Source: Phymatolithon calcareum
Taxonomy: Eukaryota; Rhodophyta; Florideophyceae; Hapalidiales
DNA: 64,000 bases
Direction: 5' to 3'
Assembly (NCBI GenBank): GCA_977006965.1
Contig: OZ345380.1
Span: 1,364,001-1,428,000 of the forward strand
In this document: positions 1 to 8,270 of the stretch, piece after piece
How the letters are laid out: each line of letters starts with the position of its first letter
Position numbering within the stretch: the stretch's first letter is position 1
Made by a program: the position numbers and the translations under genes
The notes under the pieces: model-generated
What the model was told of the DNA's origin: nothing
The model's input: the letters and a program-made list of their open reading frames with translations, nothing else
The model's database searches: none

Positions 1-1560
1 GCGCTGGTCGCCGCGCTCACAGATCTCAGTGGTCTCCCAGTGCCTCTTCCATCACCCTCTCCTCCCTCCCCATCTCCTTCAGCACCGCTGACACATGTGC
101 TCCGCTCCCCGCCCTTGCGCTTACTGCAAGGTCAATTATCGCGCCTGTCACGTGCACTGCGTCTGACACGGGTGCTCCGCTCCGCGCCCTTGCGTTTGCT
201 GCAAGGCCAATTCTCGCGTGTATCACGTGAACTCCGTCTTGCACGTGCGCGCGGCTCCTGCATCCCGCACGTGCTCCCCACAGGGGATGACGCCGCCCCG
301 CTGATCCTTCTGGAAGCCACCGGCGGGTCTGGGGCGTCCGCCGTGGGCAAGGCGGCGCAAGGGCGACATATTGACATAGTGATATTTGTAACCCGTCTCG
401 ACGAGACTCGTGTAGTTGCCGATGATCGTATAGTACTGGTGCGACTTGCGCGCGCACTGGGCACATCGTTTCTCGATCGCACGCTCTTCGTGTTCACACA
501 CGGCTGCGCCACTCCACCGCATCGTCTCTCCTTTGAGCAATTCGTGCGCGGACGACGAGATGTGCTTTGGGGATTCATTATGGATCTTGTTCCGCCGGTG
601 CCGGTCGGTACTCCGCATGTCGTTGTGGAGCCCTCCTTTCGCGATCCGCTCGTCTCCCCGGTTCCCGCCGATCTCTTCACAGAAACTGGGGTCGTTTTCG
701 ATCGAAAGTTCCGGGCACCCTGGTCACGCCGACGGGTGCAGGCGTCATCGGAAGAACAGAATGGAGTGGCGATGGATGATAGTCCGGTGGGGAATGGACC
801 GATGCCGCCGTCGCTTGCGCAGCGTATTGCGGAGGTGGATGTTGGTCTCAGTCCCGTCGAACAATTCGCTGTATTGGACGCCCCGCAACCAGACGAGGAT
901 CCCGCGGAATTCGCGCGCTATCGGGAACCGCCACCGCCTGTAATCACAGTTGTGGAGTTGTCGGGACTTTGTCCGACGGATGCGGACGGCAAGCGCGTGT
1001 TACCTGATGGAACTGTGTGGATGCCTATGCTGGTGAGTTCTATTGCAGAGCGTGCCACTCGGGTTGAGCCCGTTGCAGGGGCAGTCGAGTTGGCGGCTCC
1101 GCCACAGTCTGTGGGACCATGGATGGGATTTCGTGGTGCCGTAGCCGCCGTGCTGAGCGACCCTCGTAGAGCGATGCTTTTGCAGATTCTGTTGAGCGGT
1201 TTGTTGACGAATGCGATCGTGAGAGTACATGAAATGGTTGAAGATGCTAAAAGGAGACGGAAGAAGGTGGATTTGGTTGTCGGTATCAGCGATGAAGAGT
1301 TTGAAAAACTTTCGCGAGATGACCCTGATGAAGGCATTGCTGTGCTGTCCCTCGAGGGCGGTGGCAGGGGAAGAGATGAACTAAAGTTTGAGGAGAAAGA
1401 ACTATTTGGGTCGCTTGAGGACGCGGAGCAGGAGTTCTTTGGGCCGATGCCGATGGAGAGCAGCTATGGACCGAAGGCAGGGCCGACTTTCCGAGGCGGG
1501 GACCAGATGAACGAGCAAGGCGGAGACTCAAGCTCTGAATCTTCTTCTGTGTCGTCGTAG
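1..1560 (+). CDS. TOC34: TOC34-like plastid outer-envelope import GTPase, 5'-truncated by window edge
   Basis: The frame is open from base 1 to a TAG at 1558-1560, so the true start lies upstream; the GTG at 40 is not a credible start. From about base 355 the protein follows the Toc34/Toc159 GTPase domain: a hydrophobic strand with IDIVIFV and RLDETRV, a G4-like THG about 45 residues later followed by a PP.L.FEQF segment, then ELSGLC and LPDG..W.P.LV, which correspond to the ENSGRC (G5) and LPNG..WIP.LV segments of plant Toc34. The P-loop would be upstream. After the domain comes a hydrophobic stretch near bases 1144-1215, a plausible C-terminal membrane anchor, then a basic cluster and about 100 acidic/Ser-rich residues, longer than the short tail of plant Toc34. 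Expected role: preprotein recognition at the plastid surface. Toc159-type assignment is the alternative. The N-terminal third is low-complexity. Confidence -1.
   Translation, partial: ALVAALTDLSGLPVPLPSPSPPSPSPSAPLTHVLRSPPLRLLQGQLSRLSRALRLTRVLRSAPLRLLQGQFSRVSRELRLARARGSCIPHVLPTGDDAAPLILLEATGGSGASAVGKAAQGRHIDIVIFVTRLDETRVVADDRIVLVRLARALGTSFLDRTLFVFTHGCATPPHRLSFEQFVRGRRDVLWGFIMDLVPPVPVGTPHVVVEPSFRDPLVSPVPADLFTETGVVFDRKFRAPWSRRRVQASSEEQNGVAMDDSPVGNGPMPPSLAQRIAEVDVGLSPVEQFAVLDAPQPDEDPAEFARYREPPPPVITVVELSGLCPTDADGKRVLPDGTVWMPMLVSSIAERATRVEPVAGAVELAAPPQSVGPWMGFRGAVAAVLSDPRRAMLLQILLSGLLTNAIVRVHEMVEDAKRRRKKVDLVVGISDEEFEKLSRDDPDEGIAVLSLEGGGRGRDELKFEEKELFGSLEDAEQEFFGPMPMESSYGPKAGPTFRGGDQMNEQGGDSSSESSSVSS
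97..246 (+). repeat. Two tandem 75-bp units inside the TOC34-like frame
   Basis: Units 97-171 and 172-246 both begin GTGCTCCGCTC. The length is a multiple of three, so the frame is kept and a 25-residue segment (VLRS.PLRLLQGQ.SR.SR) is duplicated. It lies upstream of the recognisable GTPase strands and has no counterpart in plant Toc34. Confidence -1.
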
Positions 1561-1830
1561 GCAAATTTGTACTTGTCGCCAAGGCTTTCTGATGGCGTTT
1601 GCGTCTTTCAGCAAGTGCTGAAGCTCCCAATTGCCATCTGATGGCGGTACGATATGCACCGAAGAAATTTCTGTATAGTGCCGAACGATCGATATCGTCC
1701 AAGAAACAGCGGTGTCGTTGAGGTTGCTCGACGGGGACTCAAAAGTGTTGTTTCCTCCAGCGATGCCTGTGACCATGGCAACAATTCGATCCTTTGTCAA
1801 TCCGTCGGCCAAAAACAAAGTCGTCAACAT
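1528..1830 (-). CDS. Possible short reading frame of unknown product
   Basis: A 100-codon ATG frame antisense to the very end of the TOC34-like gene and its 3' flank. The part in 1561-1830 looks protein-like in composition (hydrophobic start, then ADGLTKDR), but there is no family match and no upstream in-frame extension. Could be chance. The rest of 1561-2190 shows nothing I recognise. Confidence -1.
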   Translation of the reverse strand: MLTTLFLADGLTKDRIVAMVTGIAGGNNTFESPSSNLNDTAVSWTISIVRHYTEISSVHIVPPSDGNWELQHLLKDANAIRKPWRQVQICLRRHRRRFRA

Positions 1831-3702
1831 GGCAATTCAACCCGACAAACTGAATATGTCCTACTTATGCGCTATGGGGATTTCCAATCAGCTCATGGCG
1901 AAATTATGTGCAGTGGTCGCAGGGTTTCACTAAGGCGGATGAAGCAATACCGGAGATGGCATCATGATTGTAGGATTTGCTGGACGCGCCGTTTCTCGAC
2001 TTTAGTGCATCGGTGGAATAGACGCAATAACAGTACAGTACATGATGTGTGGGTGTAGAAATGCATGGGCGTCCTTATTGATCAAATTGGTGAGCAATGA
2101 GAAGGTGTTCGAGAGGTGGTTGAGGAATTGACGAGAGGATTAAGCCCTTTCTGCAGTAAAAAATGTTCGACCGTTGTGTCGTTGTGGTAGGATGTGGGCC
2201 TTCCGTTTTGTGTAGATTGTTAATTATTCGACCGTCGATTACTACACTACGGCGTGATACGACGACATGAGAGGGAGATGGAACTATTATCGATTGCGTT
2301 CATGTCCTGGTTCGATTTCTTGGCTTCATGTGACAGATTTGTCGTAGTTTTGCTAAGGGGAAAAGTTAATATGAACTGCTGCAAAGGATGGTTTCTTAAC
2401 AACTGTGTTCAATTGGGGGTGATTCGGATACAATGAAGACGTTCAAGACTTTCCGCGTGATGCGTGCCGTGTGGGCGCGAAGATAGATTTGGTTCGTGTT
2501 CCCATACTGTGGTGCATGTGCATGTTAGTCATGAGTGCGGTGTCCACCGCCGGTGGATAGCTAATTTTGGTGCTGAGTGGATTTACGGATGGCGCGTAGA
2601 AATTGGAAGTCATCGGTTTTTGGAAACGTGGGAAGAAGAAGGTTCGATGGAATTGCTTTTTATCTGCGTTCCAGGAGGTTGCACGAGAGCGGTTCACAGA
2701 CGGGATATCCCCGTGCAAGGAACAAGGGGTTGCTTCAAACGTAAATTCATGCAGACAACGCAAGGAGTGATATCACGAGGCATTGTAGACCTGTAGAACG
2801 ATTGAGGGAAGAGAGATGTGCTGAAGCTGCGAGGCAGAGCGGCTATGCCGAGGCGAGTACATTTGAATAGTGGAGGTGATGGCAGAACATCGTTGATCAG
2901 AAACACAGTGCTCAAGCCGATCTGGACGTCATCATCAGCAAGGGGCGGGGACAGGGAAGAGGCGATGGACGGACTGAAAGAGCATTGGTGGAAGACATAA
3001 TTTAACTGTAGACGGCTGAAGTACGGTATCTCCCGGGAGATACAGCAGCAATATTATCAGGGTTTATGATCTTGGACCCAATTCCATCGATATCGATGGC
3101 TCACGTCAGTGGCACAGTTTTTATGCGAGGCACTGGGAATGCGACCAAGCTTACAGTATAAAACTATTCTGCACTGTAGTCTGGTGCAATATCGTGCCAT
3201 GGACGGACGCCGACACAACTACCGCACACAGAGTTTGCACCGCTCTTCATCCCCTAAATTACGAGCCCCACCCTAAACGCATCAATAAAAGTCGCTACTG
3301 TACTCACTCACTGTAACCTCCAGCATGTCTCTGCATCAAGGAAAATGAGAGCAACACATTTTCCATATGTCGACACGTCGACACTCGCATTGTACTACAG
3401 TATAGTATGCACCATGAAAGTGAGCTTTGCTTCAATGAGATGCAAGAAAGCAGCTCTCCAGCTCGCGCAACCCCTACGCACAAATCGCGAATAAGCGAGC
3501 TACCTGCTCCATAGAGCAGAGGTCGTGGATCCGCGAGCTCAATGTGTGCACCTCCAAAAGTGCAACTGCATGGCTTCTGTATTGTACAATATTGAACTTG
3601 TGGTTGTGTATGTAGAGAAGTGCATTCATTTTGGCCACACGTAACGTAGCAAAACAACGGACTTCCATAACATCCGCTCCCATAAATTTAATGCAACCGA
3701 CC

Positions 3703-3762
3703 CTGTCCTACAATCTCACAATCCCTTCCTTTCAAGGAAGTGATTGCGGGATTGTAGGACAG
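3703..3762. repeat. Imperfect hairpin inside repeat copy A
   Basis: CTGTCCTACAATC pairs with GATTGTAGGACAG around a short loop with further pairing inward (AGGAAG/CTTCCT). The equivalent hairpin in copy B is at 9909-9963; both outer arms are kept despite divergence between them. Confidence -1.
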
Positions 3763-4019
3763 CTTACTAACCGCGCTCTCGCACCTTCACCCCAGTCTGC
3801 ACTTTGCTCCCAATGAGACGCGCTGCACTTCATTCTCATCATTACTAACCGTAACCAAATCTCTTCTGCACACGTAAACGGTAATAGTACGCCAGTGAAC
3901 GCACAGTACAAAACAATTCCCCGGGCCTAGTGTCTAGTTTACTGAAATTTTTCCTCAATTGAGGGGCACTTTTCCCTCAATTGAGGTAACGAAAATCATT
4001 TAATTTTTGCGCATGAAAG

Positions 4020-4466
4020 CTACTCACTATCGGGCACATCAAAAGCGTCAAGCTCATGGATGTCTTCCACATGCTTCGCGAAGCAATTCCTGCCAGTAGA
4101 CGTGCCGCAAATGAATATTGCGGCACCTTCTAGCCTGTTACATGATGAGCACACCAGCGTTGTCTTCTTGACTTTGCAGACCCTGCAGTTCTTTTGCGAA
4201 GCAAAATTAGTCATCATGCCATCCGCAGTCTTCCTTTTCTTTCTCGTGGGGGTTAAGTGGGTTCCAACACCGCTCCCGGAGACAAAAATACGTTCAGGAG
4301 TGGTTGAGCGGCGACGAGTATGACGCGAATCGAACGAGTTATCGATGAGTTGCTCGGCCAGCACTTCATAATACCTTCGTTGCGTCATGTGATCCTGATA
4401 CTCTGCATGCGCATCGGAGAATAAAAGCCAGCTGTCAACCACACAAATCGCCTGGTAGTCTGCCAT
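4020..4466 (-). pseudogene. PiggyBac-type transposase, C-terminal fragment
   Basis: The frame holds the end of the transposase domain (a VVDSWLLFSD strand, then RRYYEVLAEQLIDN, the usual place of the R..F...LA.QLI helix) followed by a Cys-rich tail with CRVC, CSSC and a final CF..HVE. This matches the C-terminal zinc-binding domain of PGBD/piggyBac proteins in layout. The ATG at 4466 lies inside what would be mid-protein, so it is not a genuine start. The same tail is recognisable in copy 2 on the plus strand near 40.3-40.6 kb. Confidence -1.
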
Positions 4467-5494
4467 AGATCTGTCTTAGCGCTGAACTCAAATCTTGTCA
4501 TGAGGACGAGGATTCCGAAAAACTTAATCAGCTCTGTGACCGTAGTCTCTTTTCGCGCGATTCATTTCAGCTTCGCGGACGTCCATGCTGCTATTTTTCG
4601 AAGGTGACCTTGCGGAAACATGGTCATAAAGCAATCATAGGGCGTGTGATGCCCAATACCACCATTTTCCGATATAAAATCTCCATGTGGAGTGCGAACT
4701 GTCCAGAACTGACGTGGAATTCGTCCTCCAATCGGGCATAGAACTTGTCGCTCGTACCATGGCACCCCATGAGCAATATCGTTGGGTTCTCGGTCGGATG
4801 TGATGACATCTACTTCCTCTTGCGACACCTGGTCCCAAGAGCCTTGCATGGCGTAGGCGAGAGTGCCTGGTATAGGGCGTCCATAGCTTCTGAGGGTTGT
4901 ATCGAAGCTTGTGTGCCGTTTTGGAGAGCTTGTGGTTGCGACTGGGGACAATAAACTGGCATTTGGCGAAGAAGACGGACGACCACGAGTACTGTAAGCC
5001 GGATTTTGTGGTGCAGAGTTCTGCGTGCTGGGACTTGATACAAGCATTCGAGAGGACGGAGAACCTTCGTCAACCTTTCCTGCCTTGATGTTAACAATCT
5101 TGAGTGTCTTAATCTTAGTTTTCTCAGTCGGTTTCTGAACTAGGACCCATTTCACGCGAAGCGATGTGCTTGCGCGCCCATTGATTTCATTCAATAGTAC
5201 CTCCAGAACTGTGTCGTTCACCTTTTTTGACTTGGAAAAGGCTCCATAGAGCCTGCAACACTCTGCGAGACTGGTCACTGATGTTGCCTTAGTGTGTACG
5301 GACGCGCCGACCACTCGGCGCGGGTCTTTTTCTCGTGACATGGCAGGTCCGCTTCTTCTAACTGAAAATTGTAATTTCGTTCCTACCGCCGAACGACGCC
5401 CATTTAAGGCCGTAGTTTGGGTACTCCTCAGGCAGAACACAAGCCCGCCTTCCCAAAGTTGGCGCGAACTTTCTGTTTCGCATTCTTTGTACAT
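4455..5494 (-). pseudogene. PiggyBac-type transposase, N-terminal fragment with internal stop
   Basis: Read from ATG 5494, the frame gives a Ser/Pro-rich N-terminus and then the start of the DDE_Tnp_1_7 domain: P.DCFMTMFP followed by ...KIAAWTSAKL. A TGA at 4562-4564 interrupts it; beyond the stop the same frame continues with TVTELIKFFGILVLM and LWQTT, the conserved segment just before the piggyBac catalytic region. The frame then passes into the C-terminal fragment, so the part carrying the catalytic aspartates is missing. A non-autonomous derivative. Confidence -1.
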
Positions 5495-5586
5495 ACTTTT
5501 TTGAGCTTTCAAAAAGCCCCTCAATTGAGGGATTTATCCTCAATTGAGGTGGTTAGTAAACTAGACACTAGTACCCATCATATATG

Positions 5587-7356
5587 CTAGGGGGGCAGAA
5601 TGTACATCCAACATAAGGGAGAGCCGGCAGCCCTTCTAGGAACCCCTCCTAGAGGGCACTTACCGCCTATTCCAGGTGAGCCGCTTCCTGTATCGCCGCG
5701 TACGTTTTCTGCGGGTGTATGTACCTCTTCCCTCAGGCTTGGGTCTGCTGGGGGAGCGTGCGCGGCGTGGGCAGTGATGCCCCTAGTCAAGCCGTCGGCA
5801 CTAAAGGCCCGGTTCTCGGCAACCTCAAGCCCGGCGTCGCTAGCCCCGGTGGTATCAGCACCCCCAGAAGACTCATCTCCTGTGCTGTCGCCTTGACTGC
5901 CAAGTTCCTTCCCAGCTACATTCTTGCGTATGCCATCTGGCACTTTTGTGCCCTCAGCTGTACAGCTAATTTTTTCGGCACAGTCGGCACTACTGCGCTC
6001 GGCCCCCAACTCATCGCCGCTGCGGACCTCTCGCGCTGGGCAACCTCCAAGGCATGTGTCCCTGTCTACTCTGTCTCCAGTGTAGTCCCCAGCCATCACT
6101 GCCGTGGTCTCAAGACTCTCAGCAGTGTTACTCAAGCTGCTGTCTAGTTCGCTCTTAGCCCTGCTCCTTTCCATCGCCCGCCGGGAAGCGTTCATCTTCA
6201 CCTGAAATCGCATGTCTGCTTCACTGCTACGACGCCCTGCCACAGCCTTTCGCTCTCGGCGCACCGCGTTTACTCGGAATGTAGTCTCGAATGGGTTCAC
6301 TCCTTCGGCAGGCAGCCCTGCTAGAGTGATATGCCCGTCACTCAACCATTCCATGCTGCGTGAGTACACCTTGCTACACAGGCAGACCGTCGAGGTACCA
6401 ACGCATTCGGGCGCGCCAAGCCCGACCTTTAGGCGGCTGGCCGCCATCACGATAAAGTGTCTCCCCAGGCCCATCACCCGGGAGACTGCCTTCACGCTAA
6501 TATGCGTGCATACCAAAGCTGGCTTCTTACTCGTCTCGCTCACGAACTTAATCGCCCGGCGAAGTCCGTATTTTACTCTCCGCTTGTTGAACCTTATGAC
6601 GAGCTTTGCCCTAAACTGGCCCTCGACACTCTTCCAATGGACCTCTGTCGACACGTACTTCCCCGCAATTCCCGCTGTAGTCGCTACTCTACCGCTAACC
6701 ACCGCACCGTATCGGCTCCTTACGTGCTCCTGCGACCTTCGAGATCCGTTCGAGAAGACTTTCACGCCTCCTGCCGTTGCCATCAATCGGTCGCTAGCCC
6801 CGGCCTCACCGATGGCTATACTTCCTTTCCCGCTAGAGTCCTGCCATCGATCAGAGAATACAAGCAGTGCGAAGCCATTCAATCCTGATAATGAATCCTG
6901 CTCCCATGCACCGCTTACTCGCATCCAAGGCAGCAGCTCTTGGGCTATCTGCCTGACTCTGAGTTTACATAACTCAACACCCAAGCACGGTGTATTTGAT
7001 TCCTTCTTAGTGGTATCATTCGCTCTAGAGGAGACTATCCTCTGCAGTTCCTCAACACTCGCGCCTCCAACCATCCCCTTGGAATGTAGTAAGAGTGTCG
7101 TAACTGGATATGCATAGCCGTCCTCTCCCGAGGGTCGCGCAATGCCGCGGTAGTGAAGTCTTGTGAATCCATCAGACTCGATTTCGACTCTCACGGATCC
7201 GGGCTGAATCCCTGACGCATCAGTGCAGCTGTTACGGCCACACTCCTCCCGCTCGAGAAGTGGCTGTCCGGATGCAATCTCCAGCGCCTCCCGATCAATT
7301 GGAATGACCGACGGGCAGGCAGCCATCCTTCTCCATACTTCCTGTTTTTCTCTCAT
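5587..7356 (-). CDS. Unrecognised ~590-residue reading frame between the two long repeats
   Basis: A long minus-strand frame; the first ATG is at 7356, with in-frame sequence open further back to a TAA at 7438-7440. Beyond that stop the same frame continues open to 7635 with protein-like sequence (TGFDGNDRPV, WVKIVVDIGPDHAIHVV), so the original protein may have been longer and is now interrupted. The N-terminal half is globular-looking (SLSGLNGFALLVFSDRW, CTHISVKAVSRV); the C-terminal third is Gly/Ser/Ala/Glu-rich. I recognise no domain. It lies between two direct repeats and next to a hairpin element, so an element-encoded protein is the most likely explanation. An opposing ORF (6212-7117) reads less like a protein. 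Confidence -1.
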   Translation of the reverse strand: MREKQEVWRRMAACPSVIPIDREALEIASGQPLLEREECGRNSCTDASGIQPGSVRVEIESDGFTRLHYRGIARPSGEDGYAYPVTTLLLHSKGMVGGASVEELQRIVSSRANDTTKKESNTPCLGVELCKLRVRQIAQELLPWMRVSGAWEQDSLSGLNGFALLVFSDRWQDSSGKGSIAIGEAGASDRLMATAGGVKVFSNGSRRSQEHVRSRYGAVVSGRVATTAGIAGKYVSTEVHWKSVEGQFRAKLVIRFNKRRVKYGLRRAIKFVSETSKKPALVCTHISVKAVSRVMGLGRHFIVMAASRLKVGLGAPECVGTSTVCLCSKVYSRSMEWLSDGHITLAGLPAEGVNPFETTFRVNAVRRERKAVAGRRSSEADMRFQVKMNASRRAMERSRAKSELDSSLSNTAESLETTAVMAGDYTGDRVDRDTCLGGCPAREVRSGDELGAERSSADCAEKISCTAEGTKVPDGIRKNVAGKELGSQGDSTGDESSGGADTTGASDAGLEVAENRAFSADGLTRGITAHAAHAPPADPSLREEVHTPAENVRGDTGSGSPGIGGKCPLGGVPRRAAGSPLCWMYILPP

Positions 7357-7667
7357 AACGCCCGTAGTCCCCACGCCCGCGCAATCAGCTGCTAAGAACA
7401 CAATCGAGATGTTGTTGTACGACCATCCGCCAATCGGTTAAACCACATGGATGGCGTGGTCGGGCCCGATGTCGACCACAATCTTGACCCAGGCTCCTTT
7501 GACTTCGAGGTCAACAGGCAGGGAGCGATCCGCTTCGATCACAGGCCTATCGTTCCCGTCAAAGCCTGTGCAAAAATCGGCGCTTTGGTGAGCGCCACTA
7601 CACCCGACCTTATTCGAGACTATAAACTCCGTTCACCGACACACAGCCTCCAATACGTACGGGTTTA

Positions 7668-7886
7668 AGGGCCGATGAACGAATAGTTCCCAACCGGGAA
7701 AATGGGAAATTGAGAAAATGGGAACGCAAATATGTCCAATAGAATACGTGCACTTGTGGAATTTGAACCCGAAGGAAGCAGAAGAAGTAAAATTTCACAA
7801 ATGCAGGTATTCTATTGGACGTACTCACGTTCCCAATTTCTCATTTTCCCATTTTCCCGGTTGGGAACTATTCGTTCATCGGCCCT
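7668..7886. mobile_element. Foldback/MITE-like element with ~75-bp inverted arms
   Basis: The left arm begins AGGGCCGATGAACGAATAG and the right arm ends with its complement at 7886. The arms include TTCCCAACCGGGAAAATGGG and CCAATAGAAT and enclose about 60 bp. There is no clear target duplication. The flanks 7442-7667 (outside the interrupted frame) and 7887-8270 show nothing else recognisable. Confidence -1.
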
Positions 7887-8270
7887 ATCATAACTCCGGT
7901 TCACCATGTTTGAACATCGCATTGAAATTGAGCGTAAACACCGTCGACACGTTGCTGCCCTTGTGTAATATCGTGTACGGACAGCTGTCCCGGCCCTATT
8001 AGTTAGCACTTATACCAGTTCATAACGGGTGCTTACAGTCACCGGCCCCATCGGTCGGTGACCTTCTGTGGTAAATAGTCCTATTGTATCATACCTTGCA
8101 GTTCCCCACTTAGGATCTACAGTAAGTTACAACGCAATACCATCAATAAAACTGCTAGCGAGTTTGTTGATCATCCCTGGAGTCTTTGTTTCAGCCCGTT
8201 CTCACCACGACAGGTCTCCGCCTGTCTTTCTCTCATCGCCGGCCCGACTATCTCCGTGCAACCGAGCATC

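Larger units (their letters stand above)
3927..5571 (-). mobile_element. PiggyBac-like DNA transposon, copy 1, internally deleted, CTAG target duplication
   Basis: Terminal inverted repeats TGTCTAGTTTACT at 3931-3943 and its complement at 5555-5567, flanked by CTAG at 3927-3930 and 5568-5571. Two copies of the palindrome CCTCAATTGAGG lie just inside each end (3953-3964, 3975-3986; 5519-5530, 5538-5549). The second copy of the host repeat carries the unoccupied site: GGGC-CTCG-CACGCATCAT there against GGGC-CTAG here then TACCCATCAT after the element, ungapped. That supports a 4-bp duplication of CTAG. The interior encodes N- and C-terminal piggyBac transposase pieces on the minus strand but not the catalytic core. 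Relatives lie near 39.4-40.7 kb and 52.7-54.2 kb. Confidence -1.
2190..5590 (+). repeat. Long dispersed repeat, copy A, split by the piggyBac-like element
   Basis: 2190-3926 aligns collinearly with 8271-10147. Shared landmarks include GTGGTAGGAT at the start, CATGAGAGGGA, the GTGCATGTGCATGTT stretch, TCGTGCCATGGACGGACGC, the CTGTCCTACAATC hairpin and CCCCGGGCCT at the end. Identity is clearly below 100%, with small indels. After the transposon (ends 5571) alignment resumes briefly (CCCATCATA against GCATCATA) to about 5590. No intact reading frame is shared by the copies, so this looks non-coding. Family unknown. Confidence -1.

Noticed and set aside
26-466. Minus-strand frame opposite the TOC34-like gene
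   Set aside because: Shadow of a GC-rich coding region with a tandem repeat; the plus-strand frame carries conserved motifs.
3470-3560. tRNA-like stretch in repeat copy A (GGTAGCTCG, GGATCC)
   Set aside because: No consistent A and B boxes or cloverleaf in either orientation, so not called a tRNA or tRNA-derived SINE.
6212-7117. Plus-strand 301-codon frame opposite the orphan ORF
   Set aside because: Composition (Ser/Thr/Pro/Leu scatter) looks like the antisense of the longer minus-strand frame; no independent support.
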